From CAYNRG01 sp047973125 (lineage in GTDB: Bacteria > Bacillota_I > Bacilli_A > Erysipelotrichales > Erysipelotrichaceae), in contig JBKEBK010000022.1 in assembly GCA_047973125.1 (NCBI GenBank), positions 1 through 64,000 of the forward strand: a stretch of 64,000 bases of DNA, in the 5' to 3' direction. The translations under genes were made by a program, and so were the position numbers. The notes under the pieces were generated by a model. That model was not told the DNA's origin and did not search any database. It saw only the letters and a program-made list of their open reading frames with translations. Shown here in pieces: positions 7,549 to 16,273 of this stretch (within the stretch, counting starts at the first letter, position 1; each line of letters starts with the position of its first letter).

Positions 7549-8633
7549 AATACACACTGAAAATTAAAGATAAAATGTTACCTTTTCCAATAATACAGGG
7601 AGGAATGGGTGTTGGTGTTTCTTTATCATCATTAGCTGGAAATGTAATGAAGCAGGGGTGTATGGGGGTTATAAGTGCCGCTCATCCAGGATACAGAGCA
7701 TCTAATTTTCGTCAAGATTCTATTACAGCTAATGTGCAAGCTATTTTAGAAGAGTCTAAAAAAGCAAGAGAAATAAGTGGTGGTAAAGGGCTTTTAGCTA
7801 TCAATATCATGGCAGCTAGTAAAGATTATATTACTTATGTAAAGGCAGCAGTTAGGGCAAAGATTGATGCGATTATTTCAGGTGCTGGCTTACCATTAGA
7901 TTTACCAAGTTACGTTGAGGATAATTCTATTTTATTGGCTCCAATTGTATCAAGTGGTAAAGCTGCAAAACTTATTTGTCGTGCTTGGGATAAGCGTCAT
8001 AATAAAATCCCTGATTTTATTGTGATTGAATCAAGTGAGGCTGGTGGTCATTTAGGTTTTAAAAAAGATGATTTATTAGAAGGTAAGTGTGAGCTGTTAG
8101 ATGTGATTTTTCATGATGTTAAAAAGGAGATTTTACCATTTGAAGAAAAATATCAAAAACAAATCCCAATTATTCTAGCGGGTGGCATATTTGATGGTAA
8201 AGATATAGCAAATGCTCTAAAGTTAGGAGCAAGTGGTGTTCAGATGGGTACACGCTTTATTGCAACAAATGAGTGTGATGTTGCCCAAGAATTTAAAGAT
8301 ATGGTAATAAATTGCAAAAAGGAAGATATTGCAATTGTAAATAGTCCAACAGGATTTCCAGGTCGTGCTATTATGAATAAATTTATGAAGGTGCGTCAAA
8401 ATAGTGAAAATATCAGTGTTAAGTCGTGTTTGAATTGTTTAACACCATGTAATCCTTCATTTACACCTTATTGTATTAGTGAGGCGCTTATTCAAGCGGC
8501 TAAAGGTAATGTTGATCATGGTTTGGTTTTTGTTGGTAGTAATGCCTATAGAGTAAATAAAATGGTTAGTGTGAAAGAGTTAATTGAAGAATTAATTTTT
8601 GATATGAGAAAAGAGTTAGGTGAAGTATTATGA
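7545..8633 (+). CDS. Second FabK/nitronate-monooxygenase-like flavoprotein with a cysteine motif
   Basis: A 362-residue FMN TIM-barrel protein of the FabK/nitronate monooxygenase superfamily: FPIIQGGMGVGVSLSSLAGNV, ESSEAGGHLG (His169), LAGGIFDG and GASGVQMGTRF. It is about 50 residues longer than FabK and carries a C-terminal set Cys295-x2-Cys298-x3-Cys302-x7-Cys310, which could hold metal or an Fe-S cluster. Such proteins are usually annotated nitronate monooxygenase, but the tight ATGA junctions on both sides place it in lipid synthesis. The ATG at 7545 is chosen for its AAAGGAG RBS. Its substrate cannot be deduced. Confidence 0.75.
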   Translation: MKYTLKIKDKMLPFPIIQGGMGVGVSLSSLAGNVMKQGCMGVISAAHPGYRASNFRQDSITANVQAILEESKKAREISGGKGLLAINIMAASKDYITYVKAAVRAKIDAIISGAGLPLDLPSYVEDNSILLAPIVSSGKAAKLICRAWDKRHNKIPDFIVIESSEAGGHLGFKKDDLLEGKCELLDVIFHDVKKEILPFEEKYQKQIPIILAGGIFDGKDIANALKLGASGVQMGTRFIATNECDVAQEFKDMVINCKKEDIAIVNSPTGFPGRAIMNKFMKVRQNSENISVKSCLNCLTPCNPSFTPYCISEALIQAAKGNVDHGLVFVGSNAYRVNKMVSVKELIEELIFDMRKELGEVL

Positions 8634-9559
8634 AAATAGCATATTTATTTGCAGGTCAGGGCTCACAGTATCCTGGTATGGGTTATAGTTTTTATCAAAA
8701 CTTTCCATCTTCTAAAGCAATTTATGATGATATTAATCTTGATTTTGATGTTAAGCAGTTATGTTTTTATGGCGAAGAAGAGAAATTAAAAGATACTGAA
8801 TATGCTCAAGCTTGTATTCTTGCAACATCACTTGCAATTGCTTCAGCACTGGATACCTCTGGTATTAAACCACAATATGTTGCTGGTCTTAGTTTGGGTG
8901 AATATAGTGCACTTGCTTATGCTGGTTCAATTGATAAAGATAGTGCTTTAGAAATTGTAAGAGCAAGAGGTAAAATAATGGCTAAGGCCATGCCTTCTGG
9001 CTTTGGTAAGATGGCAGCTGTTTTAAATACAGATCAAGAATTAATTGAGAATATTTGTAAAGAAGTTAGTAATGATATAGAAGTGTGTGAAATTGCTAAT
9101 TATAATAGTCCATCTCAAATAGTTATTTCTGGTAATACAAATGCTGTTGATAAGGCCATCAAGCTGTTATTGGATAGTGGTGTTAGAAGAGTAATTCCTT
9201 TAAATGTAAGTGGGGCATTTCATTCTAGTTTATTAATTGAAGCTGCAAACAGCTTTAAAGGTGTATTAGATAAATACAATTTTAATGAATGTGAGATACC
9301 AGTGGTATATAATTTTTCAGGAGATGAGACTTGTAAATCAATTAAGGATAATTTACTAAGTCAATTATATTCAAGTGTAAGATTTACCCAATCAATTGAG
9401 TATATGATTTCTAAGGGGGTTGATACATTTGTTGAAATTGGTCCTGGTAATATCTTAAGTGGTTTTGTAAGAAAAATAAGTAAAGATGTAAGAGTATATA
9501 GTATTGATTCGATAGAATCTATGGAGAATTTTATAAAAGAGGTGAATGATGGAAAATAA
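8630..9559 (+). CDS. fabD: Malonyl-CoA:ACP transacylase
   Basis: FabD moves malonate from CoA to ACP, supplying the extender for FabH and FabF. The 309-residue product begins KIAYLFAGQGSQYPGMG, has the nucleophile motif GLSLGEYSAL (Ser88), and NVSGAFHSSLL with the partner histidine, followed by FVEIGPGNILSGFV. Length and motif order are typical. Start and stop overlap both neighbours (ATGA with the flavoprotein gene, 11 bases with fabG). Confidence 0.96.
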   Translation: MKIAYLFAGQGSQYPGMGYSFYQNFPSSKAIYDDINLDFDVKQLCFYGEEEKLKDTEYAQACILATSLAIASALDTSGIKPQYVAGLSLGEYSALAYAGSIDKDSALEIVRARGKIMAKAMPSGFGKMAAVLNTDQELIENICKEVSNDIEVCEIANYNSPSQIVISGNTNAVDKAIKLLLDSGVRRVIPLNVSGAFHSSLLIEAANSFKGVLDKYNFNECEIPVVYNFSGDETCKSIKDNLLSQLYSSVRFTQSIEYMISKGVDTFVEIGPGNILSGFVRKISKDVRVYSIDSIESMENFIKEVNDGK

Positions 9560-10289
9560 AGTAGCAGTAGTAACAGGGGCAAGTCAGGGGATTGGTGAGG
9601 CAATCGCTTTGAAACTTGCAAAAGATGGATATAATGTAGTAATAAATTATATTGGAGATTCTTTAAAAGCTGATAGTGTAGTTAAGAAGTGTATGGAGTT
9701 TGGTGTTCTTGCTATGGCTATAGAGTGTGATGTAAGTGATTATCAAGCAGTAGAAGAGATGATGAAAGCAATCATTTTAAAGTATGAAAGAATAGATCTT
9801 TTAGTTAATAATTCAGGTATTACTAAGGATTCATTACTACTTAGAATGGATGATGCAAGTTTCAATGCGGTTATTGATGTCAATCTTAAAGGAACTTTTA
9901 ATTGCGTAAAACATGTAAGTAAGCAAATGATGAAACAGCGAAGTGGTAATATTATTAGTATGGCAAGTGTCATTGGTTTAATTGGTAATGCCGGACAAAT
10001 AAATTATGCAGCTAGTAAAGCTGGGATTATTGGACTTACTAAATCGGTCGCTAGGGAGCTTGCTCCAAGAGGAATTCGTGCAAATGCGATTGCTCCAGGC
10101 TTTATTGCAACCAAGATGACTGATGTATTAAGTGATGATGTTAAACAATCAATACTAGATCAAATTCCTTTAAAGGAATTTGGATCAATTGAAGATGTTG
10201 CTAATATGGTTAGCTTTTTAGCAAGTGATAATAGTCGCTATGTAACGGGACAAGTGCTTCATGTTGATGGCGGGATGGTGATGTCTTGA
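9549..10289 (+). CDS. fabG: 3-oxoacyl-ACP reductase
   Basis: An NADPH-dependent short-chain dehydrogenase that reduces 3-oxoacyl-ACP. The 246-residue protein has the nucleotide motif TGASQGIG (9-16), NNSG (87-90), and the catalytic set Asn112, Ser140, Tyr153 and Lys157 (YAASK), then APGFIATKMTD. The second of two tandem ATGs (9549) is preferred, because AGAGGTGA then lies at a normal distance and the start MENKVAVVTG fits the family. It overlaps fabD and ends one base into fabF. Confidence 0.96.
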   Translation: MENKVAVVTGASQGIGEAIALKLAKDGYNVVINYIGDSLKADSVVKKCMEFGVLAMAIECDVSDYQAVEEMMKAIILKYERIDLLVNNSGITKDSLLLRMDDASFNAVIDVNLKGTFNCVKHVSKQMMKQRSGNIISMASVIGLIGNAGQINYAASKAGIIGLTKSVARELAPRGIRANAIAPGFIATKMTDVLSDDVKQSILDQIPLKEFGSIEDVANMVSFLASDNSRYVTGQVLHVDGGMVMS

Positions 10290-11530
10290 TGAAAAGAAGA
10301 GTTGTAATAAGTGGCATGGGGGCATTGACTCCCATTGGTAATACGGTAAGTGATACTTGGAAGTCTATTGTAGATGGTGTTTGTGGTATAGCTCCAATTA
10401 CTAATTTCGATGCTTCAAATCAAAAAGCCAGCTTAGCAGCAGAAGTAAAAAATTTAAATATTGAAGAATATTTTAGTGAGCGTGATTTAAAGTTTAATGA
10501 TCGCTTTACAAAATTTGCAAGGATTGCAGCAAAGCAAGCAATGCTTGATAGTAAGATTGATACTTCAAAAATTGATACAAAGCGCTTTGGAGTAATTATG
10601 GCATCTGGAATTGGTGGAATTGAGTCCATTGAAAATGCTCAAAATGTTTTAATGGAGCGTGGTCCAACGCGAGTTTCTCCATACTTTATTCCTATGGCTC
10701 TTGTTAATTTATCTGCGGGCTGTGTTGCTATTGATGCTGGGGCTAAGGGTCACTGCTCTTCACAGGTTACTGCCTGTGCTGCTGGAAGTAATGCTATTGG
10801 AGAAGCCTTTCATAAGATTCGTGATGGCTATGCTGAAGTTATGTTGGCTGGAGGAAGTGAGGCGGCAATTACGCCACTTGCTATTGCTGGTTTTGCATCA
10901 ATGAGAGCATTACACACAGGAGGTGATCCCAAACGAGCAAGCATTCCTTTTGATAAAGAGCGAAGTGGTTTTGTTATGGGTGAAGGGGCTGGAGTCTTGA
11001 TGCTTGAAGAATTGGAACATGCTAAAAATCGTGGTGCTAACATTTATGGTGAAATCGTAGGTTATGGCTCTAGCTGTGATGCCTTTCATATTACTGCGCC
11101 AATAGATGATGGCAGTGGTGGTGCTATGGCAATGCAAAATGCCTTAGAGGATGCTAATTTAGAAAGTAGTGATATTGCATATATCAATGCTCATGGAACA
11201 AGTACACCAATGAATGAAAAAAGTGAAACCAAGGCTATAAAGTTAGCTTTTAAGGAGCATGCAACTAAAGTTGCAATATCATCGACAAAATCAAACACTG
11301 GTCACTTATTAGGGGCATCAGGAGCTGTTGAGGCTCTAATTACAATTAAGGCTATCCAAGAGGGGTTTATACCGCCTACAATAAATTACTTACATAAGGA
11401 TGATGAGTGTGATTTAGATATTGTTCCAAATATCGCAAGGAAACAAGATATACCATATGCAATGAGTAACTCATTAGGATTTGGTGGTCATAATGTTGCA
11501 TTAATTTTTAAGAAATGGGAGGATTCATAA
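10289..11530 (+). CDS. fabF: 3-oxoacyl-ACP synthase II
   Basis: The elongation condensing enzyme. The 413-residue product has Cys163 in VTACAAGSNAIGEA, the first active-site His in NAHGTSTPMN and the second in SNTGHLLGASG, plus the C-terminal NSLGFGGHN loop. It starts at the ATG overlapping the fabG stop (TGATG). No fabB-like second synthase lies in the operon, so FabF alone probably handles elongation. Confidence 0.96.
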   Translation: MKRRVVISGMGALTPIGNTVSDTWKSIVDGVCGIAPITNFDASNQKASLAAEVKNLNIEEYFSERDLKFNDRFTKFARIAAKQAMLDSKIDTSKIDTKRFGVIMASGIGGIESIENAQNVLMERGPTRVSPYFIPMALVNLSAGCVAIDAGAKGHCSSQVTACAAGSNAIGEAFHKIRDGYAEVMLAGGSEAAITPLAIAGFASMRALHTGGDPKRASIPFDKERSGFVMGEGAGVLMLEELEHAKNRGANIYGEIVGYGSSCDAFHITAPIDDGSGGAMAMQNALEDANLESSDIAYINAHGTSTPMNEKSETKAIKLAFKEHATKVAISSTKSNTGHLLGASGAVEALITIKAIQEGFIPPTINYLHKDDECDLDIVPNIARKQDIPYAMSNSLGFGGHNVALIFKKWEDS

Positions 11531-11958
11531 TGTTATATAATTCAAATCAAATTCAAGAAATTATTCCACATCGTTATCCATTTTTACTAGTTGATACAAT
11601 TGTTTCAATTAATGATGATCAAAGTGAAATAATTGGGACAAAATGTGTAAGTGCAAATGAAATGCAGTTTTTGGGTCACTTTCCTCAAAAACATGTAATG
11701 CCAGGAGTTCTTATTGTTGAAGCCTTAGCTCAAACTGGTTGTGTATTACTGCTTTCAAATGAGAAAAACAAGGGTAAAATTGGATATTTTGCTGGTATTA
11801 ACAAATTACGTTTTAAACAACAGGTAATTCCAGGAGATGTTTTAACTTTAAAAGTAAACTTAAAAAATGAGCGTGCTGGTATTTATTTTGCTGATGTTGA
11901 AGCTAGTGTTAATGGTAAAGTAGCTGTCAGTGGTGAAATAATGTGTGCGGTAGGATAA
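11530..11958 (+). CDS. fabZ: 3-hydroxyacyl-ACP dehydratase
   Basis: A hot-dog-fold enzyme that dehydrates 3-hydroxyacyl-ACP. The 142-residue product has IIPHRYPFLLVDTI and the active-site segment LGHFPQKHVMPGVLIVEALAQ with His50 and Glu64. The ATG at 11530 overlaps the last base of the fabF stop and has GGGAGGA upstream; the frame is open further upstream inside fabF, but that extension is not family-like. No fabA, fabM or second FabZ is seen in the operon, so the route to unsaturated chains is not apparent. Confidence 0.95.
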   Translation: MLYNSNQIQEIIPHRYPFLLVDTIVSINDDQSEIIGTKCVSANEMQFLGHFPQKHVMPGVLIVEALAQTGCVLLLSNEKNKGKIGYFAGINKLRFKQQVIPGDVLTLKVNLKNERAGIYFADVEASVNGKVAVSGEIMCAVG

Positions 11959-11962
11959 AACA

Positions 11963-12298
11963 ATGATATGTGGTGTTGGTTGTGATATAGTAGCGATAAA
12001 TAGAATTGCTAAGCAAGGCACTGATTTTGCAAAAAGAATATTAACATCTAATGAATATCAATTATACGATAAATACAATGAATTAAGAAAAATAGAGTTT
12101 TTAGCAGGTCGTTTTGCTGCAAAAGAAGCTATTATAAAGGCAATAGATAAAAAACTTTTAGTATCTGATATTGAAATTTTATATGATGATGAAAAACCGG
12201 TTTGCTACATTGATGGGTATCGTATTTGCTTATCAATAGCACATGAGATCGATTATGCTATAGCTTATGCGATTTGTGAGAAAGAAGGTGGACAATGA
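11963..12298 (+). CDS. acpS: Holo-ACP synthase
   Basis: AcpS transfers 4'-phosphopantetheine from CoA to the serine of ACP. The 111-residue protein has the Mg-binding Asp8 in GVGCDIV and Glu55 in GRFAAKEAIIKA, plus the C-terminal SIAHE motif with Ile for the more usual Ser or Val. It is a few residues shorter than E. coli AcpS. Its presence in the operon of its own substrate ACP supports the assignment. The stop overlaps plsC (ATGA). Confidence 0.93.
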   Translation: MICGVGCDIVAINRIAKQGTDFAKRILTSNEYQLYDKYNELRKIEFLAGRFAAKEAIIKAIDKKLLVSDIEILYDDEKPVCYIDGYRICLSIAHEIDYAIAYAICEKEGGQ

Positions 12299-12972
12299 CT
12301 TTTTTTCAAATTTTCAAAATGTTATTTGTGTTACCAGTAGCATGGTTTAGTGCAATTTTTGTTCGTAATAAAACAATTGAAGAGCGTTATAAAAAAGCTC
12401 GAAATTGGTCAATGTTTATCATTAATTATTTAGGGTATAATTTAGCTACATTTGGTGTTGAAAATATTCCTTATGGTGAAGCTGTTTATTTTGTAAGCAA
12501 TCATCAAGGAACGCTAGATCCTGCTCTTGTGGTTGCTTCTTGTCCTTTTGCAACAGCTTTTATTTCGAAGCAAAAAAATTTAAAACTACCAGTATTTGGT
12601 AGTTGGGCAAAGACTATTGATGTTATTCATTTTGATCATACTAGTCGAAAAGGGAATATTTCTATGTTAAGAAGTGCAGCAGAAAGACTAAAGAAAAATC
12701 GTAACCTTTTGGTTTTTCCAGAAGGTACAAGATCAAAAAGTGATAAGATGAATCCGTTTAAAGAAGGGGCACTGCAGCCTGCTTATTTAGCAAAAGCAAC
12801 AGTAATTCCTGTGACTTTAAATAATGCTTATTGTATTGATGATAAAAAAGATAGTAATAAAAATTTGGGTATTACCTATGGAAAAGCTTTTAGGTATGAA
12901 GAATATAAGGATTATAATCATAAGGAATTTAGTGATATTTTATATTCAGAAATAAAAAAACATATTGAATAA
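12295..12972 (+). CDS. plsC: 1-acyl-sn-glycerol-3-phosphate acyltransferase
   Basis: A membrane-associated enzyme that adds the second acyl chain to make phosphatidic acid, linking the fatty-acid operon to phospholipid synthesis. The 225-residue product has an N-terminal hydrophobic helix (about 6-23), the acyltransferase box NHQGTLD (Asn69, His70, Asp75) and FPEGTRS (141-147). It is the last gene of the operon, in ATGA overlap with acpS and followed by a terminator. A role in another acyl transfer cannot be excluded, but PlsC is the simplest reading. Confidence 0.9.
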   Translation: MTFFQIFKMLFVLPVAWFSAIFVRNKTIEERYKKARNWSMFIINYLGYNLATFGVENIPYGEAVYFVSNHQGTLDPALVVASCPFATAFISKQKNLKLPVFGSWAKTIDVIHFDHTSRKGNISMLRSAAERLKKNRNLLVFPEGTRSKSDKMNPFKEGALQPAYLAKATVIPVTLNNAYCIDDKKDSNKNLGITYGKAFRYEEYKDYNHKEFSDILYSEIKKHIE

Positions 12973-12974
12973 AT

Positions 12975-13009
12975 AAAAAAAGACATTGTAACTTACAATA
13001 TCTTTTTTT
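12975..13009. terminator. Bidirectional terminator, plsC / DUF937 gene
   Basis: A long A/T-flanked hairpin: AAAAAAGA-c-ATTGTA pairs with TACAAT-a-TCTTTTTT with one mismatch. A runs on one side and T runs on the other let it serve plsC on the plus strand and the convergent gene on the minus strand. Confidence 0.75.
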
Positions 13010-13017
13010 GTTTTATT

Positions 13018-13527
13018 TTATTTAAAGAATCCCTTTACACCTTTTAATAGTGTTTGAGCCATATCAGAGTTAGCTCCTCCCATTAATCCACCGATCATTG
13101 ACATTACATCATTTCCAGATGATTGCTTCTTTTGTTTTCCTAAGAAACTTAGTAATAGTGGGGCTAAAGATGCTAAGCTTGTAGATACTTGATCAGCACT
13201 TAAGCCACTTTTCTCTGCAAGTTGACTTTGGATGTTTTTATCTTCTGATCCAAAAACTTTTGATAAAATTTTTGCTCCATCATTAACATCAACATTTTTT
13301 AAGAATGCACCAATATCACTGATATCATCATTCGCATGATCATCAAGTGCTTTTGAAAGACTTGCTGCACCTGCATCATCTTTTGCGTTGTTTTGCATTG
13401 CTGATAAGATTGTTGGTAATGCATTTGACATTAAGTCACTTATTTGGTTACTTGATGCACCAGTTTTTTCTTTCAGCTCATTAGTTGCCCCATCACCCAA
13501 CATTTTTACAATTGTATTTAAATCCAT
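13018..13527 (-). CDS. DUF937-family protein
   Basis: A 169-residue soluble protein of the DUF937 (YidB-like) family. It starts MDLNTIVKMLGDGA, is Ala/Ser/Asp-rich, contains a repeat-like pattern of short helices (QISDLMSNALPTILSAM; DQVSTSLASLAPLLLSFLGK) and ends with a Gly-rich stretch MSMIGGLMGGAN. No catalytic motif or signal peptide is visible and the function of the family is unknown. The internal ATG at 13527 is preferred because GGAGGAAAATAAA precedes it. It has its own promoter and converges on plsC. Confidence 0.8.
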   Translation of the reverse strand: MDLNTIVKMLGDGATNELKEKTGASSNQISDLMSNALPTILSAMQNNAKDDAGAASLSKALDDHANDDISDIGAFLKNVDVNDGAKILSKVFGSEDKNIQSQLAEKSGLSADQVSTSLASLAPLLLSFLGKQKKQSSGNDVMSMIGGLMGGANSDMAQTLLKGVKGFFK

Positions 13528-13577
13528 TTTATTTTCCTCCATACCCAATTATTTTTAGAGTAGCTTTCTATATTTAA

Positions 13578-13606
13578 AGTTTACTTTTTTTTTATTTATG
13601 TGTCAA
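13578..13606 (-). promoter_or_regulatory. Promoter of the DUF937 gene
   Basis: On the minus strand TTGACA (13606-13601), 17 bases, TAAACT (13583-13578), about 50 bases before the start codon. Confidence 0.5.
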
Positions 13607-13640
13607 ACATTTAAATTAATATTATAGATAGTAAAAAAAA

Positions 13641-13649
13641 TGATATAAT
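13641..13649 (+). promoter_or_regulatory. Extended -10 promoter of the GT-C-like gene
   Basis: TGA-TATAAT, an extended -10 with no good -35. A second TATAAT follows at 13672. Either gives a leader of 50-90 bases before the TTG start. Confidence 0.4.
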
Positions 13650-13736
13650 TACATTAGATTATTAAATAAAGTATAATTAATAAATAAGAAAAGTAAAATT
13701 ACTATTTAAAAATATTATAAAATTGGGGGTATACTT

Positions 13737-15527
13737 TTGAAATTTATAGTTCAAATATCATATATATTATTACTAATGGGAGTACTGGGAGTCTTATTTT
13801 CTATTAGAAAATATCGTGAGAGTGTTTTAAAAAATCGTAATAAGATTTTAATTTTTATTATCATTAGTTTAAGTGTTAGTGTTTTGTTGTGGTTATTTTT
13901 GCGTCAAGAATACTTTATTTCATATTGGGAATTTGGTGGTTATTGGAAAAAGTCCTTAGAGTTTAATGATTTGTTAAGAAGTGATGTTAATGTGGCCTTA
14001 GACTATTTGTTTAGTTCAATTCGCACTCAAGAGTATAATTATTTAGCTCTAGCATTATTATCAGGACCTACTCAAATATTTGGAGCCCACTTTTCAAGGT
14101 TTGTTTTAGTAGTTTATAATTTTTGTTTACTTCCATTTAATGTACTACTATTTTCATTGGTTCTAATGATCTTAGATGATAATAATTATAAAAATAAATT
14201 TACTTTAGTGCTAATAATATTAAGTATTATATTTTTTAGTTCAAATATACTACCGTTAATTTTAGGATATATAGGTGCAGTTGCTTTACCATTTATTATG
14301 TCAGTTGTTATTATTATATACTGTGGATATTTAAGGAAACATAGTTTTGCTTACAGTGTTTATATTGGCTTAGTATTAATATTTATTGTACTAATAAGAA
14401 GGTGGTATGCTTATCTTGTTGTTGGTTTCTTTTTGGGTTATGGAATAAGTCTAATTATTGAATATATTATTGAAAAGAAAAATTTTAAAAAAGAAATATT
14501 ACCAGTATACATCAGGCTATTTATATGTGGGATAATACCACTTTTACTGCTGAGATTTGGTATACCGGAATTATTTAATAAAATAACAAAGTATAATTAT
14601 ACCTTTGCTTATCAAATAATGAATGTTGGAAGTTTTTATGAAAGGTTTTTGTGGTTCTTTAAAAACTATGGTCTAGTATTTTTTGCTTTAGCTATTGTTG
14701 GCATTGTGATTACTCTTAAAAATAAAAAATATAAATATGATGGTATTGCTTCAATTATAATGTTTTTATTTATCGTTATAGCCTTTAATTTAACTCAAAT
14801 GATGGGTAACCATCATTACTACACCATTAATGTTTTAATGATACTTTACTCTTTAATTGGTTTAATTTATCTATGTAGTTTACTCAGTAATAAAGTACTT
14901 AAAATATTAATAGTTTTTACTTTGTTAGTAACTACAATTAATACGTCAATTATTTTTACAAAAAGTAATGAATCAATTATACAAAAAGTTAATTCAATTA
15001 TAATACCATCTTATTTACCAAGTATGAGAATTAGAAAAGATGTTAATAATATTAAAGATATAACCTTGTTTTTAAAGAATAATGTTGGCAATTCAAGCGT
15101 CTATGTTTTAGCTGGTTCAGAGTATTTAAATGAAGATTTAATTACAAATAGTTTTTTACCTTACGATTTAAAACCTGTAAGCAATATGGCATCAAGTAAG
15201 GTATGGGACTTTAGAGATGGAATCCCTAAAGATTTCTTTAAATATCAGTTTGTAGTTACGTCTAGTCCTTCACAATATCAATTTTTAAGAGGTGGTCATA
15301 AAAATATCTGGGTGTTAGCTGAAAATATTACTAAGAAAAATGGAATTTTAAATAAGTTTTATGATAATATTTTTGAGACTTTTATATATGGTGAAAATGA
15401 TAAAGAAGTAAAAGTAATTATATATCGTAGAAATCAAGAAATTCCAAGAAATGTCATAGATCAGTTTATAGATATATTTAAGAGGTATTATCCTGATTAT
15501 CCTGATTTATATGAATTTAATTATTAG
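13737..15527 (+). CDS. Polytopic membrane protein, probable GT-C glycosyltransferase
   Basis: A 596-residue protein with roughly ten to twelve hydrophobic segments over the first 420 residues and a soluble C-terminal part of about 170 residues (GNSSVYVLAGSEYLNED onwards). The first outer loop holds acidic and aromatic residues (FISYWEFGGYWKKSLEF), and the layout is that of GT-C enzymes that use polyprenyl-phosphate sugars. No definite family motif was recognised. It starts at TTG after GGGGGT. It stands alone, flanked by the DUF937 gene and tRNA genes, so its acceptor is unknown. Confidence 0.55.
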   Translation: MKFIVQISYILLLMGVLGVLFSIRKYRESVLKNRNKILIFIIISLSVSVLLWLFLRQEYFISYWEFGGYWKKSLEFNDLLRSDVNVALDYLFSSIRTQEYNYLALALLSGPTQIFGAHFSRFVLVVYNFCLLPFNVLLFSLVLMILDDNNYKNKFTLVLIILSIIFFSSNILPLILGYIGAVALPFIMSVVIIIYCGYLRKHSFAYSVYIGLVLIFIVLIRRWYAYLVVGFFLGYGISLIIEYIIEKKNFKKEILPVYIRLFICGIIPLLLLRFGIPELFNKITKYNYTFAYQIMNVGSFYERFLWFFKNYGLVFFALAIVGIVITLKNKKYKYDGIASIIMFLFIVIAFNLTQMMGNHHYYTINVLMILYSLIGLIYLCSLLSNKVLKILIVFTLLVTTINTSIIFTKSNESIIQKVNSIIIPSYLPSMRIRKDVNNIKDITLFLKNNVGNSSVYVLAGSEYLNEDLITNSFLPYDLKPVSNMASSKVWDFRDGIPKDFFKYQFVVTSSPSQYQFLRGGHKNIWVLAENITKKNGILNKFYDNIFETFIYGENDKEVKVIIYRRNQEIPRNVIDQFIDIFKRYYPDYPDLYEFNY

Positions 15528-15652
15528 TTCTAAGATTGATTAAAATGTAAAGAATAAATATTGGGTAATTTTTATAATTTAGTTATTTAAAGTATGATTA
15601 AAATTTCTTATTATAGATTACCCTATTTATAAATAAAAAGTAAAAAAAAGTA

Positions 15653-15681
15653 TTGACTATCATATTGTGTAATGTTATTAT
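15653..15681 (+). promoter_or_regulatory. Promoter of tRNA-Ile/tRNA-Ala
   Basis: TTGACT (15653-15658), 17 bases, TGT-TATTAT (extended -10, 15673-15681). A strong stable-RNA type promoter 24 bases before the tRNA. Confidence 0.75.
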
Positions 15682-15704
15682 ATTTAGGCAGTCATGAAAT
15701 TTAT

Positions 15705-15781
<77 letters not shown>

Positions 15782-15798
15782 TTTTGTTATTGATTGTT

Positions 15799-15874
15799 GG
15801 GGCCTTAGCTCAGCTGGGAGAGCGCCTGCTTTGCACGCAGGAGGTCAGCGGTTCGATCCCGCTAGGCTCCACCA
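15799..15874 (+). tRNA. tRNA-Ala (TGC)
   Basis: A 76-base cloverleaf with acceptor GGGGCCT/AGGCTCC. The third pair is G3-U70, the alanine identity element. Anticodon loop TTTGCAC gives TGC. CCA is encoded. Confidence 0.96.
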
Positions 15875-15887
15875 AATTATTAAATTG

Positions 15888-15910
15888 CATACCTTATGGT
15901 ATGTTTTTTT
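15888..15910 (+). terminator. Terminator of tRNA-Ile/Ala
   Basis: CATACC (15888-15893), loop TTAT, GGTATG (15898-15903), then seven T. Confidence 0.8.
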
Positions 15911-16048
15911 ATATATTTGTGACTTTTGCAACATAATTTAATTTTAGTGTATGTTAATATGAAGTGGTATTTTGATAATGATATTGGACTATATTGTATT
16001 TACATAGTAAAATATATTATATTAAATAAAATAAGAAGGGAAAAAATT

Positions 16049-16273
16049 ATGAGTGAGAATAAAGTAACATTAGAAATGACAATTGGAGAGATAATATCAA
16101 ACTTTCAAGGAAGTGCTGATATTTTAATGGCGTGTGGAATGCATTGTTTAGGTTGTCCATCATCGCAAGTTGAAACATTAAAAGAGGCTTGTATGGTTCA
16201 TGGTTTAGATGCAGAAAAGGTGCTAGATGCACTAAATAGTAGTTTGAAAAAAGATAAAGGAATGGAGCTATGA
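16049..16273 (+). CDS. DUF1858 (ScdA N-terminal-like) cysteine protein
   Basis: A 74-residue protein with a single DUF1858 domain: VTLEMTIGEIISNFQGSADILMACGMHCLGCPSS. It has Cys29, Cys33, Cys36 and Cys48. The domain is related to the N-terminal part of ScdA/RIC proteins that restore damaged iron centres, and often occurs with hemerythrin domains or hybrid-cluster proteins. The ATG at 16049 follows AGAAGGGAAAAAATT and gives the family start; the open frame further upstream is not needed. It overlaps the next gene at ATGA and forms a three-gene unit with a hemerythrin. Confidence 0.88.
   Translation: MSENKVTLEMTIGEIISNFQGSADILMACGMHCLGCPSSQVETLKEACMVHGLDAEKVLDALNSSLKKDKGMEL

Noticed and set aside
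6607..8633. Recent tandem duplication of fabK
   Set aside because: The two proteins differ in length, in most residues outside the FMN motifs, and only the second has the cysteine set, so they are old paralogues, not a fresh duplication.
15926..16048. N-terminal extension of the DUF1858 protein from an upstream TTG
   Set aside because: The extra 41 residues are AT-driven and unlike the family, and the ATG at 16049 has its own RBS.
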